The position numbers and the translations under genes were made by a program. The notes beneath the pieces were generated by a model. The model was not told the origin of the DNA. It saw nothing but the letters and a program-made list of their open reading frames with translations, and did not search any database. DNA of 64,000 bases, taken from positions 124,001 to 188,000 of the forward strand of contig NZ_SRRT01000004.1 of assembly GCF_004784475.1 (NCBI RefSeq), given 5' to 3'. The stretch is from Streptomyces bauhiniae (GTDB lineage Bacteria > Actinomycetota > Actinomycetes > Streptomycetales > Streptomycetaceae). Every line of letters starts with the position of its first letter. Within the stretch, counting starts at the first letter, position 1. Positions 17,664 to 25,625 of the stretch are shown one piece after another.

Positions 17664-18916
17664 CGAGGAGGCTCCCATCGCGCGGTGTCGTCACGGAGTT
17701 CGTCCAGGACCGACCTGAGGGTGAGCAACGCGTCCCGTGTGTACGGCAGTTCCGTCGGGTCGGGCGCGGCGAGCGCGGCCTCGCGGTCCTCGTCGGTGCC
17801 GCCCAGCAGCGAGGCGGTGGACAGCCGTACGCGCAGGGCGCCGAGGTCGTCGCCGAAGCGGTGGCCGCCGGGCGCGGGCATGCCGAGCCGGGCGGTGAGG
17901 AAGTCCTCCAGTTCCTGCGCGTCCCGCACGCCCCGCGCGGCGAGGGGTTCGCGCAGCGGGCCGAGGTCGGCGTAGAGGTGGCGCCCGGCCTGCGGGGGCG
18001 GGGCGAGCGCGCCGCCCGTGAGGACCGTGCGGTGCGCGGCGGCGGCCAGCTTGGCGTGCAGGGCGGTGGTGGCCTCGCGGCGGGCGGTGACCGGCTCGGG
18101 TTCGTCCAGCGCGTACCGGGCGGCGGCCGCGACGGGGGCGGCGAGGCGGGCGCCGAGCGCGGTGAGCACGTCCAGCACGCGGGCGTGGGCGTCCTCCCCG
18201 GCCCCGGTGTCCGGGAAGCGGGCGACGGCGGCGGGCCAGCCGGCCGGGAGCAGCGATCCGGCGAGGTCGGCGACGACGGTGACGTGGTCGGGCAGTATCC
18301 CGGCCGGGCTGACCAGGACCGTGTCGCGGGGATCGTGCAGGGTGTCCCGCCAGGTCTCGTCGCTGATCACGTGCAGCCCCTCGGCGGCGGCCGCCTCCAC
18401 GGTCTCGTGCAGCAGCTCGGGCAGGGCGACGGCGGCGGTGGGGTCGTCCGCGACGGACAGCACCAGCAGCTTGGGGTCGCCGCCCTCGGCACGGACCCGG
18501 CGGACGGTCTCCAGCAGCGCGTACGGGTCGGGTATGCCGCCGCTGTCGGCCGGGGTCGGCACCGGGAAGAGCCGTCGGCCGAGCAGCCGGGTGACGGGCG
18601 CCCACCAAGCGGCGCGCGGGCGGGGCGCCAGGAGGTCGCCGTGGTCTCCGGCGAGCGCGGCGGTCAGCGCGAGCAGCAGCGGGGGCGCGCCGGGGGCGAG
18701 GGTGACGTGGTCGGGGGTGCAGGGCAGTGAGCGGCGGGTCCAGTAGCCGCAGGCGGCCTCCAGCAGGGCCGGGTCGCCGCCGGCGGGCTGGGCTTCGCCG
18801 TGGTGTTCGGCGGCGGCGAGGCGGGCGGCGAGTTCCGGGAGGACGGGCAGGCCGTCGGCGGGGAACGGGGGGCCGTAGCGGACCGGGCCGTGGCCCTCGG
18901 GTTCCCTCCGCCGCAT
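17660..18916 (-). CDS. Aminotransferase class I/II-fold protein lacking the PLP lysine
   Basis: A 418-residue fold-type I PLP-family protein by overall layout: VTLAPGAPPLLLAL, LLVLSVADDPTAAVALP (where a P-x-N-P-T-G motif would be), and VISDETWRDTLHD (the D-E-x-Y strand, with Trp for Tyr). Where the Schiff-base lysine should follow (S-x-S-K), the sequence reads VVADLAGSLLPAGWPAAVARFP and has no lysine. The canonical cofactor chemistry is therefore doubtful. The start is the ATG behind GGAGGCGGAG; the frame extends upstream to 19081 without a ribosome site. The stop overlaps the MBL start by 4 bp, so the two products are probably made together. Confidence 0.75.
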   Translation of the reverse strand: MRRREPEGHGPVRYGPPFPADGLPVLPELAARLAAAEHHGEAQPAGGDPALLEAACGYWTRRSLPCTPDHVTLAPGAPPLLLALTAALAGDHGDLLAPRPRAAWWAPVTRLLGRRLFPVPTPADSGGIPDPYALLETVRRVRAEGGDPKLLVLSVADDPTAAVALPELLHETVEAAAAEGLHVISDETWRDTLHDPRDTVLVSPAGILPDHVTVVADLAGSLLPAGWPAAVARFPDTGAGEDAHARVLDVLTALGARLAAPVAAAARYALDEPEPVTARREATTALHAKLAAAAHRTVLTGGALAPPPQAGRHLYADLGPLREPLAARGVRDAQELEDFLTARLGMPAPGGHRFGDDLGALRVRLSTASLLGGTDEDREAALAAPDPTELPYTRDALLTLRSVLDELRDDTARWEPPR

Positions 18917-19102
18917 CTCCGCCTCCGCACGGTCCGTGTGCCGAATCCCCTGTGACCCCGCTCGCCCGGCTGTCCCGTGCCGTGTGGCGGGTGCGCAGGG
19001 TGCCTGCTGGTGGTGCCCTCGGGAAGGTGTGTACCCGCCGGACGGCCCGGCATGGCTCGTGTCCGGCGTCGTCCCGGTCACAGCGGCCTCCGGTGCCCGC
19101 CG

Positions 19103-19573
19103 TCAGCGCCCGGCCGGGCGCCTGCGGCCGTACAGCCGGTACCCGGCTCCGGCGGCCGCCGCGGCGATCAGCGCGCCGCCCGCGGCGAGGGCGGGCACGG
19201 AGTCGGAGAAGGTGCCGCCGGCCCCGGCCTGCACGCCGTGCTCCAGGGTGGGCGGGTCGTCCTTCCCGGGGCCGGAGTCCCAGTCCTGGCCTTCCTCGTC
19301 CTCGTCGTCCCAGGCCGCATCGTCATCGCCCTGGCCGGTCTTGCCCGTCTTTCCGGCCGAGCCCTCCGCGCAGTCCTTCGGGCCGCCGGGCGCCGCGCTG
19401 AGGTACGGCGCGCCGGGCAGCGGGGCGTCGTACGACTTGCCGGGCGACTTGGGCGCGGAGGCGGCGGGGTCCTCGCAGGGGGCGCCGGACTCGGCGGACG
19501 CGGGGCCGGCTATGACGAGCGTGGCGCCGGCCAGGGCGGCGGCGGTGGACAGGGCGCGTACGGTGCGGCGCAT
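19103..19573 (-). CDS. Secreted, C-terminally membrane-anchored acidic protein
   Basis: A 156-residue protein of unknown function. It has a signal peptide (MRRTVRALSTAAALAGATLVIAG, cleavage likely after PASA), a Gly/Asp/Glu-rich middle (DDDAAWDDEDEEGQDW), and a C-terminal hydrophobic helix (ALAAGGALIAAAAAGAGY) followed by a positive tail (RRRPAGR). The HGVQAGAGGTF...VPALAAGG pattern is like small surface proteins often found near class F sortases in Streptomyces, but there is no LPxTG-type motif and no sortase in the window. It is divergent from nothing and lies downstream of the DUF6158-like gene. Confidence 0.65.
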   Translation of the reverse strand: MRRTVRALSTAAALAGATLVIAGPASAESGAPCEDPAASAPKSPGKSYDAPLPGAPYLSAAPGGPKDCAEGSAGKTGKTGQGDDDAAWDDEDEEGQDWDSGPGKDDPPTLEHGVQAGAGGTFSDSVPALAAGGALIAAAAAGAGYRLYGRRRPAGR

Positions 19574-19732
19574 GGGGCGGGCTCCTCGGCGGTACGGCGG
19601 TCGGGGCACGCGTTTTGTGCCCTCGTTGCCATCAGAGCCCCCTCGGCGCCGCCCCGCCCGCCGCCGGACCCCATTCGCGGGACACGGACGACACCCAACG
19701 GGTGACACCGGCCCCCGAAACCGCTTCCGAGG

Positions 19733-19972
19733 TCACTCGCCGGGCTCCCCGCAGCCCCGTTCGCGGGCGCCCTCGCGGGTGCGGCCCGCGCTGACCAGGC
19801 GGCGCGGATTGCGGCGCAGGTACTCGCCCTCCAACTGGGCCATGCGTTCGTTGTGGGCGCGCAGGGCGTCGTTCGAGCCGTACAGCAGGGTGTCGTGGCG
19901 TGTGCGGTGGATCGTCTCCAGCTCTTTCATGAGCTGCTGGTCGTCCAGTCGGCTGGGGTCGACTCCGGTCAT
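19733..19972 (-). CDS. Small conserved protein (DUF6158-like)
   Basis: A 79-residue soluble, mostly helical protein: LDDQQLMKELETIHRTRHDTLLYGSNDALRAHNERMAQLEGEYLRRNP. This pattern fits the small actinobacterial DUF6158 family as I remember it; the function is unknown. The ATG at 19972 starts the conserved region; the frame is open upstream only as antisense to the PAP2/DAGK gene. It is divergent from that gene across about 160 bp. Confidence 0.65.
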   Translation of the reverse strand: MTGVDPSRLDDQQLMKELETIHRTRHDTLLYGSNDALRAHNERMAQLEGEYLRRNPRRLVSAGRTREGARERGCGEPGE

Positions 19973-20132
19973 GGTGGTGCCCCCGCTCGTCGTGTCCGCG
20001 GTCCTGAGGGCCACTGGTCCCGAGTCCACTGGTCCTGAGGTCCACTGTACGAAGATCCCGCTCCCCCGGCCTCCGCGCGCGGTACCCCGGTGGCGGCACA
20101 AGAAAGGCGCGCTTCGGGGTAGGGGGTCGAAC

Positions 20133-21629
20133 ATGAGCGCAGATGTCGACCTCACCGCTGTCCCGGCCACCGGCCGCAACGTCCTGCGCCGGCTGCTGGC
20201 GGCCGACGCCCGGCTCTTCGAGGTGGCCGCCCGGCGGAACTGGCCCGGCGCGCAGAAGGTGCTGCCCCGCCTGAGCCGCAGCGCCAACCACGGCGTGCTG
20301 TGGTTCGCGGCGGCCGGTGCCATCGCCGCGACCCGCACCCCGAGGGCGCGCCGGGCTGCGGTGCGAGGGCTGGCCTCGCTGAGCCTGGCCTCGCTGACCG
20401 TCAACACCCTCGGCAAGCGGTCGGTGCGCCGCACCCGGCCGGTGCTGGACTCGGTGCCGCTGTCCCGGCAGCTCAAGCGGCAGCCCATCACCACCTCCTT
20501 CCCGTCCGGCCACTCCGCGTCGGCCGCCGCCTTCGCGGCCGGGGTCGCGCTGGAGTCCCCGGCGTGGGGCGCGGCGGTGGCGCCGGTGGCGTTCTCGGTG
20601 GCGACCTCGCGGGTGTACACCGGCGCGCACTTCCCGAGCGACGTGCTGGCCGGTGCGGCGCTCGGGGTCGGGGCCGCGTTCGTGGTGCGGAAGCTGGTGC
20701 CGACGCGGGCGGCGGCCCGCCCGGTGGCCCGGCCGCGCGCGGACGCCCCGGCCCTGCCGGACGGCGAGGGCCTGGTGATGGTCGCCAACCGCGCCTCGGG
20801 CACCGCGGACCGGGTGCGCGCGCTGCACGACGCGCTGCCGCTGGCGGAGATCGTGGAGTGCGAGCCGGAGGAGGTCCGGGCCGAGCTGGACAAGGCGGCG
20901 GCGCGGGCACGGGTCCTCGGGGTGTGCGGCGGCGACGGCACGGTGAACGCGGGCGCGGAGGTCGCCCTGCTGCACGGCCTGCCGCTTGCGGTACTGCCCG
21001 GCGGCACCCTGAACCACTTCGCGTACGACCTCGGGGTGGAGGACGCGGCCGGTCTTGCCGCCGCCGTCCGCGCGGGCGAGGCGGTGCAGGTGGACGTCGG
21101 CAAGTTCACCGCCGACGACCGCTCCAGCGTCTTCCTGAACACCCTGAGCCTGGGCGTCTACCCGGAGCTGGTGCGCGAGCGCGAGCACTGGTCGCCCCGG
21201 ATCGGCGGCTGGGCGGCCGGGGTGCTGGGCGCGGTGAAGGTGCTGCGCAAGGACCGGCATCCGCTGGTGGTCGAGGCGGCCGGCAAGCGGCACCCGCTGT
21301 GGATGCTGTTCATCGGCAACGGCGTCTACCGCCGCAGCGGCCTGGGCGCCGGACGCCGTACGGAGCTGTCGGACGGCCCGCTGGACGTGCGGGTGGTGCA
21401 CGGCAACGGCTGGCCGACGCTGCGGCTGCTGGCGGCCGCCGTGGCGGGCCCGCTCAGCCGGTCCCAGGGCCACGCGGCGGTCCAGCTCGGCCGGCTGCGC
21501 CTGTCGGGCCTCGCGCCGGGCACCCCGCTGGCGTACGACGGCGAGGTCACCTCGGTGTCCGGCACGGTGACGGTGGAGAAGCTGCCGGAGATCCTCACGG
21601 CGTACAGCCCGCGCCCTAACGTGGTCTGA
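20133..21629 (+). CDS. Bifunctional PAP2 phosphatase / diacylglycerol kinase-family protein
   Basis: A 498-residue fusion acting on membrane lipids. Residues about 1-200 are a PAP2 acid-phosphatase domain with all three motifs: KRSVRRTRP (about 94), SFPSGHSAS (about 122) and SRVYTGAHFPSD (about 158-170). From about 210 a diacylglycerol/sphingosine kinase catalytic domain follows: MVANRASG, the glycine-rich CGGDGTVNAG (about 266) and LPGGTLNHFAYDLG. The ATG is preceded by GGGGTAGGGGG. The combination dephosphorylates and phosphorylates lipid intermediates such as phosphatidate/diacylglycerol or prenyl phosphates; which one is not decided by the sequence. Confidence 0.9.
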   Translation: MSADVDLTAVPATGRNVLRRLLAADARLFEVAARRNWPGAQKVLPRLSRSANHGVLWFAAAGAIAATRTPRARRAAVRGLASLSLASLTVNTLGKRSVRRTRPVLDSVPLSRQLKRQPITTSFPSGHSASAAAFAAGVALESPAWGAAVAPVAFSVATSRVYTGAHFPSDVLAGAALGVGAAFVVRKLVPTRAAARPVARPRADAPALPDGEGLVMVANRASGTADRVRALHDALPLAEIVECEPEEVRAELDKAAARARVLGVCGGDGTVNAGAEVALLHGLPLAVLPGGTLNHFAYDLGVEDAAGLAAAVRAGEAVQVDVGKFTADDRSSVFLNTLSLGVYPELVREREHWSPRIGGWAAGVLGAVKVLRKDRHPLVVEAAGKRHPLWMLFIGNGVYRRSGLGAGRRTELSDGPLDVRVVHGNGWPTLRLLAAAVAGPLSRSQGHAAVQLGRLRLSGLAPGTPLAYDGEVTSVSGTVTVEKLPEILTAYSPRPNVV

Positions 21630-21695
21630 CGACCCGTCAGTCCATATCGCGAAACAGCGGTCTCAGCATCCGGTTCGCGGGCGTACCGTGCTGTC

Positions 21696-22517
21696 ATGCC
21701 GGAGACACACGAGACCGCCGTCTACACCCATGGGCACCACGAGTCGGTGCTGCGTTCGCACACCTGGCGCACGGCCGCCAACTCGGCCGCGTACCTGCTC
21801 GGTTCGCTCGAACCGGGCATGCGCGTCCTCGACATCGGCTGCGGCCCCGGCACCATCACCGCCGACCTCGCCGCGCTGGTCCCCGACGGCCGGGTGACCG
21901 GCGCCGACCGCGCCCCCGGCATCCTGGAGCAGGCCCGCGCCACCGCCGAGGAGCGGGGGCTGGCCAACGTGGACTTCGAGGTGGCCGACGTGCACGCCCT
22001 GGACCACCCGGACGGCACCTTCGACGTGGTCCACGCCCATCAGGTGCTCCAGCACGTGGGCGACCCGGTGGGCGCGCTGCGCGAGATGGTCCGGGTGACC
22101 CGGCCCGGCGGGCTGATCGCGGTGCGCGACGCGGACTACGCGGCCATGACCTGGTACCCGGCCGTGCCCGGCCTGGACGACTGGCTGGACCTGTACCGGC
22201 GCGTCGCGCGGGCCAACGGCGGCGAACCGGACGCCGGCCGGCGGCTGCGGAGCTGGGCGCTGGCGGCGGGGCTGAGCGACATCACCGCCACGTCCGGCAC
22301 CTGGACGTACGCCACCCCCGAGGAGCGCGCCTGGTGGAGCGGTCTGTGGGCGGACCGTACGCTCGCCTCCGCCTACGCCGGCCGCGCGGTGGAGGGCGGC
22401 CACGCCACGCCCGAGGAGCTGCGGGCGGTGTCCGACGCGTGGCGGGAGTGGGGGCGGCGGGAGGACGGCTGGTTCGCGGTCCTGCACGGCGAGATCCTGT
22501 GCCGCAAGCCGGCCTGA
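21696..22517 (+). CDS. UbiE/MenG-like SAM-dependent methyltransferase
   Basis: A 273-residue methyltransferase. It begins MPETHETAVYTHGHHESVLRSH and carries motif I VLDIGCGPGTITADLA (about 47-62), VTGADRAPGILEQARA, and VADVHALDHPDGTFDVVHAHQVLQHV, typical of Methyltransf_11/25 enzymes that also include a C-terminal region similar to UbiE. Substrate unknown. There is no strong ribosome site; the ATG sits about 15 bp after a possible -10, so a leaderless transcript is possible. A bidirectional hairpin separates it from transketolase. Confidence 0.85.
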   Translation: MPETHETAVYTHGHHESVLRSHTWRTAANSAAYLLGSLEPGMRVLDIGCGPGTITADLAALVPDGRVTGADRAPGILEQARATAEERGLANVDFEVADVHALDHPDGTFDVVHAHQVLQHVGDPVGALREMVRVTRPGGLIAVRDADYAAMTWYPAVPGLDDWLDLYRRVARANGGEPDAGRRLRSWALAAGLSDITATSGTWTYATPEERAWWSGLWADRTLASAYAGRAVEGGHATPEELRAVSDAWREWGRREDGWFAVLHGEILCRKPA

Positions 22518-22526
22518 ACACACCAC

Positions 22527-22554
22527 GGCGGGCGCCGCATCAGCGACGCCCGCC
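22527..22554. terminator. Bidirectional hairpin terminator
   Basis: GGCGGGCG (22527-22534) pairs with CGCCCGCC (22547-22554), and the loop contains a further CGC/GCG pairing. It lies between the converging methyltransferase and transketolase genes. Confidence 0.7.
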
Positions 22555-22570
22555 ACAGCGGAGACCCGGC

Positions 22571-24415
22571 TCAGCTCACCACGGCCTCGCCCACCAGCAG
22601 CCGCGCGGTCGCCGCGATGTTCGCGGCGTCGATGCCGGCCGCGTGCAACTGCTCGTCCGGCGCGGCGGAACCCGGCATGATCCGGACCGCGAGGCGGACC
22701 AGGCGCGGTACGGGACGCCCGTCGGTGAAGGCTTCCACGACCGCGTCGCCGATGCCGCCCTCCTCGTGGTGGTCCTCGACCGTGACCAGACAGCCGGTGT
22801 CGTCGGCGGCCCGGCGCAGCGTCTCCACGTCGACGGGCTTGACCGAGTACAGGTCGATGACCCGGACCTTGATGCCCTCCTCCGCGAGCTTGTCGGCGGC
22901 CTTGAGCGCCTCCTGCACGGTGACCCCGGCCGCGACGACGGTGAGCCGGTCCTCCTCGCTGGAGCGCAGCACCTTGCTGCCGCCGATGGGGAACTCCTCG
23001 TCGGCGTCGTAGATGACCGGGCTCTCGCCGCGCGAGGTACGCAGGTAGCGGATGCCGTCCAGGTCGGCCATGGACGCGACCAGACGGGCGGTCTGGTTGG
23101 CGTCGCAGGGGTAGAGCACGGTGGAGCCGTACACGGACCGGAACATCGCCAGGTCCTCCACGCCCATCTGGGACGGGCCGTCCTGCCCGATGGCCACGCC
23201 CGCGTGCGAGCCGACCAGGTTGATCGAGGCGTCGCTGATGGACGCCATGCGCACGAAATCGTAGGCGCGGCTGAAGAAGGCCGCGAAGGTGGACGCGTAC
23301 GGCACCCAGCCGCGTGCCGACATGCCGACCGCCGAGGCGACCATCTGCTGCTCGGCGATGAAGGACTCGAAGAAGCGCTCGGGGTGCTCCTCGGCGAAGA
23401 CGCCGGTGCGGGTGGAGTCGCCGACCTCGCCGTCCAGGGCGACGACGTCGCCGCGCGCGGTGCCGAGCGCGGCCAGCGCCTTGCCGAAGGCGTCGCGGGT
23501 GGCGACTTCCTCGCCCTTGTCGAAGCGGGGCAGGCTGAGCGGCTCGTGGGCGAGCTTCTCCGGGGTAGCGGCGGGCGGCTCGCTGACGTGGACGTGGATG
23601 TCGCGGGGGCCGCCCAGCTCCTCGATGGCCTCCTTGGCGTCGGGCAGCGGCTTGCCGTGCTTGCCCTCCTGGTCCTCCACGGCGGCGACGCCCTTGCCCT
23701 TGAGGGTGCGGGCGATGATCGCGGTGGGGCGGTCCTTGGTGGACTCGGCCTCGCTGTAGGCGCGGTCGATGGCGGCGACGTCGTGGCCGTCGATCTCGAC
23801 GGTGTGCCAGCCGAACGCCTGGAAGCGGCGGGCGTAGGCGTCCAGGTCGTGGCCGTGCCGGGTCTGGCCGCGCTGGCCGAGCCGGTTGACGTCCACGATG
23901 ACGGTGAGGTTGTCCAGCTTGTCGTACGCGGCGGCCTCGGCGGCCTCCCAGACCGAGCCCTCGGCCATCTCGCTGTCGCCGCACACCACCCAGACGCGGT
24001 AGGCGGAGTGGTCCAGCCGCTTGCCCGCCTGGGCGATGCCGACGCCGACCGGGAAGCCCTGGCCGAGGGAGCCGGTGGCCGTCTCCACCCAGGGCAGCCG
24101 GCGCGGGGTCGGGTGGCCCTCCAGGCGGCTGCCGAGCTTGCGGAAGGTGAGCAGTTCGGCGTCGTCGATGGCACCGGCCGCCTTGAAGACCGAGTACATC
24201 AGCGGGGACGCGTGTCCCTTGGAGAGGATGAAGCGGTCGTTGGCCGGGTGGTCGGGGCGTTCGAAGTCGTAGCGCAGATGGTTGGCGAGCAGCACGGCCA
24301 TCAGGTCGGCGGCGGACATCGAGGAGGTGGGGTGTCCGGATGCCGCGGCGTCCGCGGCGCGGACGCTGTCCACCCGCAACTGCTGCCCGAGTTCGGCGAG
24401 TTCGTCGTTGTTCAT
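22571..24415 (-). CDS. tkt: Transketolase
   Basis: Thiamine-diphosphate enzyme of the pentose phosphate pathway, 614 residues (a single-chain form slightly shorter than the 700-residue E. coli type). It has the N-terminal ThDP motif GDSEMAEGSVWEAAEAAAYDKLDNLTVIVDVNRLGQ (GDG...NN-like region), the H-rich SKGHASPL and RLEGHPTP, the pyrimidine-domain ESFIAEQQMVASAVGMS with the catalytic glutamate, and GSHAGVAIGQDGPSQMGVED. The ATG start follows AAAGGAGA. The 5' region carries a hairpin and a palindrome (see separate entries). Its length and sequence resemble a secondary Streptomyces transketolase rather than the copy beside transaldolase. Confidence 0.93.
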   Translation of the reverse strand: MNNDELAELGQQLRVDSVRAADAAASGHPTSSMSAADLMAVLLANHLRYDFERPDHPANDRFILSKGHASPLMYSVFKAAGAIDDAELLTFRKLGSRLEGHPTPRRLPWVETATGSLGQGFPVGVGIAQAGKRLDHSAYRVWVVCGDSEMAEGSVWEAAEAAAYDKLDNLTVIVDVNRLGQRGQTRHGHDLDAYARRFQAFGWHTVEIDGHDVAAIDRAYSEAESTKDRPTAIIARTLKGKGVAAVEDQEGKHGKPLPDAKEAIEELGGPRDIHVHVSEPPAATPEKLAHEPLSLPRFDKGEEVATRDAFGKALAALGTARGDVVALDGEVGDSTRTGVFAEEHPERFFESFIAEQQMVASAVGMSARGWVPYASTFAAFFSRAYDFVRMASISDASINLVGSHAGVAIGQDGPSQMGVEDLAMFRSVYGSTVLYPCDANQTARLVASMADLDGIRYLRTSRGESPVIYDADEEFPIGGSKVLRSSEEDRLTVVAAGVTVQEALKAADKLAEEGIKVRVIDLYSVKPVDVETLRRAADDTGCLVTVEDHHEEGGIGDAVVEAFTDGRPVPRLVRLAVRIMPGSAAPDEQLHAAGIDAANIAATARLLVGEAVVS

Positions 24416-24432
24416 GGGTCTCCTTTCCGCGG

Positions 24433-24450
24433 GTCCGAGGCGACTCGGAC
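24433..24450 (-). promoter_or_regulatory. Hairpin in the transketolase leader
   Basis: GTCCGAG (24433-24439) and CTCGGAC (24444-24450) form a perfect 7-bp stem with a four-base loop, 18 bp upstream of the transketolase start. It may affect mRNA stability or translation; no known riboswitch is recognised. Confidence 0.35.
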
Positions 24451-24559
24451 GGTCCTCGGCAAACCGGGCGGGCTGCCCGGCCCCCGAGAAGCCCCGGCCC
24501 GTCACGGTGTGTGACCGGCCGCGGGCGCCCCGGTGGTGCGGTTCGTCCGAGGTCTTCCG

Positions 24560-24575
24560 CGTAACCGGGGTTACG
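24560..24575. promoter_or_regulatory. Perfect palindrome, operator-like, upstream of transketolase
   Basis: CGTAACC-GG-GGTTACG (16 bp, perfect dyad) lies 145 bp upstream of the transketolase start and 100 bp upstream of the VOC gene. The size and symmetry suit a dimeric repressor. I do not recognise the motif as a named Streptomyces operator. Confidence 0.45.
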
Positions 24576-24674
24576 GCACGCAAACCCCCTTCACGTCACC
24601 CGGCCGCCGCGCACGCCCCTCGATGCGCGGGGACGGCCTGTGCGCACCCGGCCGCCCCAACTAGGCTCCTGGGC

Positions 24675-25025
24675 ATGGAGATTCTTGGCGCCACACTGCG
24701 CATCTGCGTCGACGACCTCGAGACCTCGGTCCCGTTCTACGAGCGGCTGGCGGGCGGTACGGCCCTGCGCTTCGAGCGCGGCGGGGTGAAGGTCGCCGCG
24801 ATCGGGTCGTTCCTGCTGATGAGCGGGCCGGAGGCGGAGCTGGAGGTGCTGCGCAAGGTGACGGCGACGATCGCCGTGAAGGACGTCGAGGAGGCGCACC
24901 GGCTGCTCGCGGACCTGGGCGCGCAGATCATCGCGGGTCCGGTGCCGACGCCGGTGGGCCGGAACCTGCTGGTGATGCACCCGGACGGCACGGTCTTCGA
25001 GTACGCCGACCAGTCGGGGGCCTGA
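24675..25025 (+). CDS. VOC-family (glyoxalase/bleomycin-resistance fold) protein
   Basis: A 116-residue single VOC domain made of two beta-alpha-beta-beta-beta modules: LGATLRICVDDLETSVPFYERL at the start and IAVKDVEEAHRLLADLGA...MHPDGTVFEYADQ in the second half. The C-terminal HPDG...FEY pattern includes a likely metal-ligand glutamate. The function cannot be assigned more closely; members include dioxygenases, lyases and antibiotic-binding proteins. The ATG start has only a weak ribosome site. Confidence 0.8.
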   Translation: MEILGATLRICVDDLETSVPFYERLAGGTALRFERGGVKVAAIGSFLLMSGPEAELEVLRKVTATIAVKDVEEAHRLLADLGAQIIAGPVPTPVGRNLLVMHPDGTVFEYADQSGA

Positions 25026-25046
25026 GCGGGGGCACGGGGCTGGGCT

Positions 25047-25592
25047 TCAGCCGCGCATCTCCGTCGTGAGCGCCCAGCGCTCGTGGTCGCGCCACTCCCC
25101 GTCGACCTGGATCATGGCGGGCGAGAAGCCCTCCAGCCGGAACCCGGCGCCGCGCGCGAGCGCGATGGAGGCGGTGTTGCCGGGCTGCACGTTGATCTCC
25201 AGCCGGTGCAGCCCGAGCGGCCCGAAGGCGTACCCGATCACCAGCTCGAGCCCCTCCCGCATCAGCCCCCGCCCGGCCGCGTGCGCGAACGCCCCGTACC
25301 CGAGCGCCCCGCACTGGAAGCCGCCCCGGACGATGTTGTTGATGTTGATGAACCCGGCGATGTCCCCGCTGTCCCGCTCGCACACCAGGAACCCGGCCCG
25401 CCCCGCGTCCCCGAGCAGCCGCCCGGCGTAGGTGGCGTACGCCTCGTCGCTGTCCGGCACCACCAGCCACGGTCGGTGCAGGTCCTTGCTCTCCCTGGCC
25501 CGCGCGGTGAACTCACCTGCGTCCTCCATCCGGAACCGGCGGACGGCCACCCGGGGGCCCTGGGCGAGGTAGTGGAGTGCGGTGTGCGGCAT
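25047..25592 (-). CDS. GNAT N-acetyltransferase (RimJ/RimL-like)
   Basis: A 181-residue acetyltransferase resembling ribosomal-protein-alanine acetyltransferases: VAVRRFRMEDAGEFTARARESKDLHRPWL at the N terminus and the acetyl-CoA-binding region FAHAAGRGLMREGLELVIGYAFGPLGLHRLEINVQPGN. Acceptor unknown. It starts 33 bp after the LD-carboxypeptidase stop on the same strand, so it may be the last gene of the peptidase operon; acetylation of released peptides or amino acids is one possibility, but this is inference. Confidence 0.87.
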   Translation of the reverse strand: MPHTALHYLAQGPRVAVRRFRMEDAGEFTARARESKDLHRPWLVVPDSDEAYATYAGRLLGDAGRAGFLVCERDSGDIAGFININNIVRGGFQCGALGYGAFAHAAGRGLMREGLELVIGYAFGPLGLHRLEINVQPGNTASIALARGAGFRLEGFSPAMIQVDGEWRDHERWALTTEMRG

Positions 25593-25625
25593 CCGGCCAG
25601 CCTACGCCCGCCTCCTGGCCGGAAG

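Noticed and set aside
21663..23984. Long minus-strand open frame overlapping the methyltransferase and transketolase genes
   Set aside because: It is out of frame with transketolase and antisense to the methyltransferase; composition is Arg/Gly-rich and no domain is recognisable.
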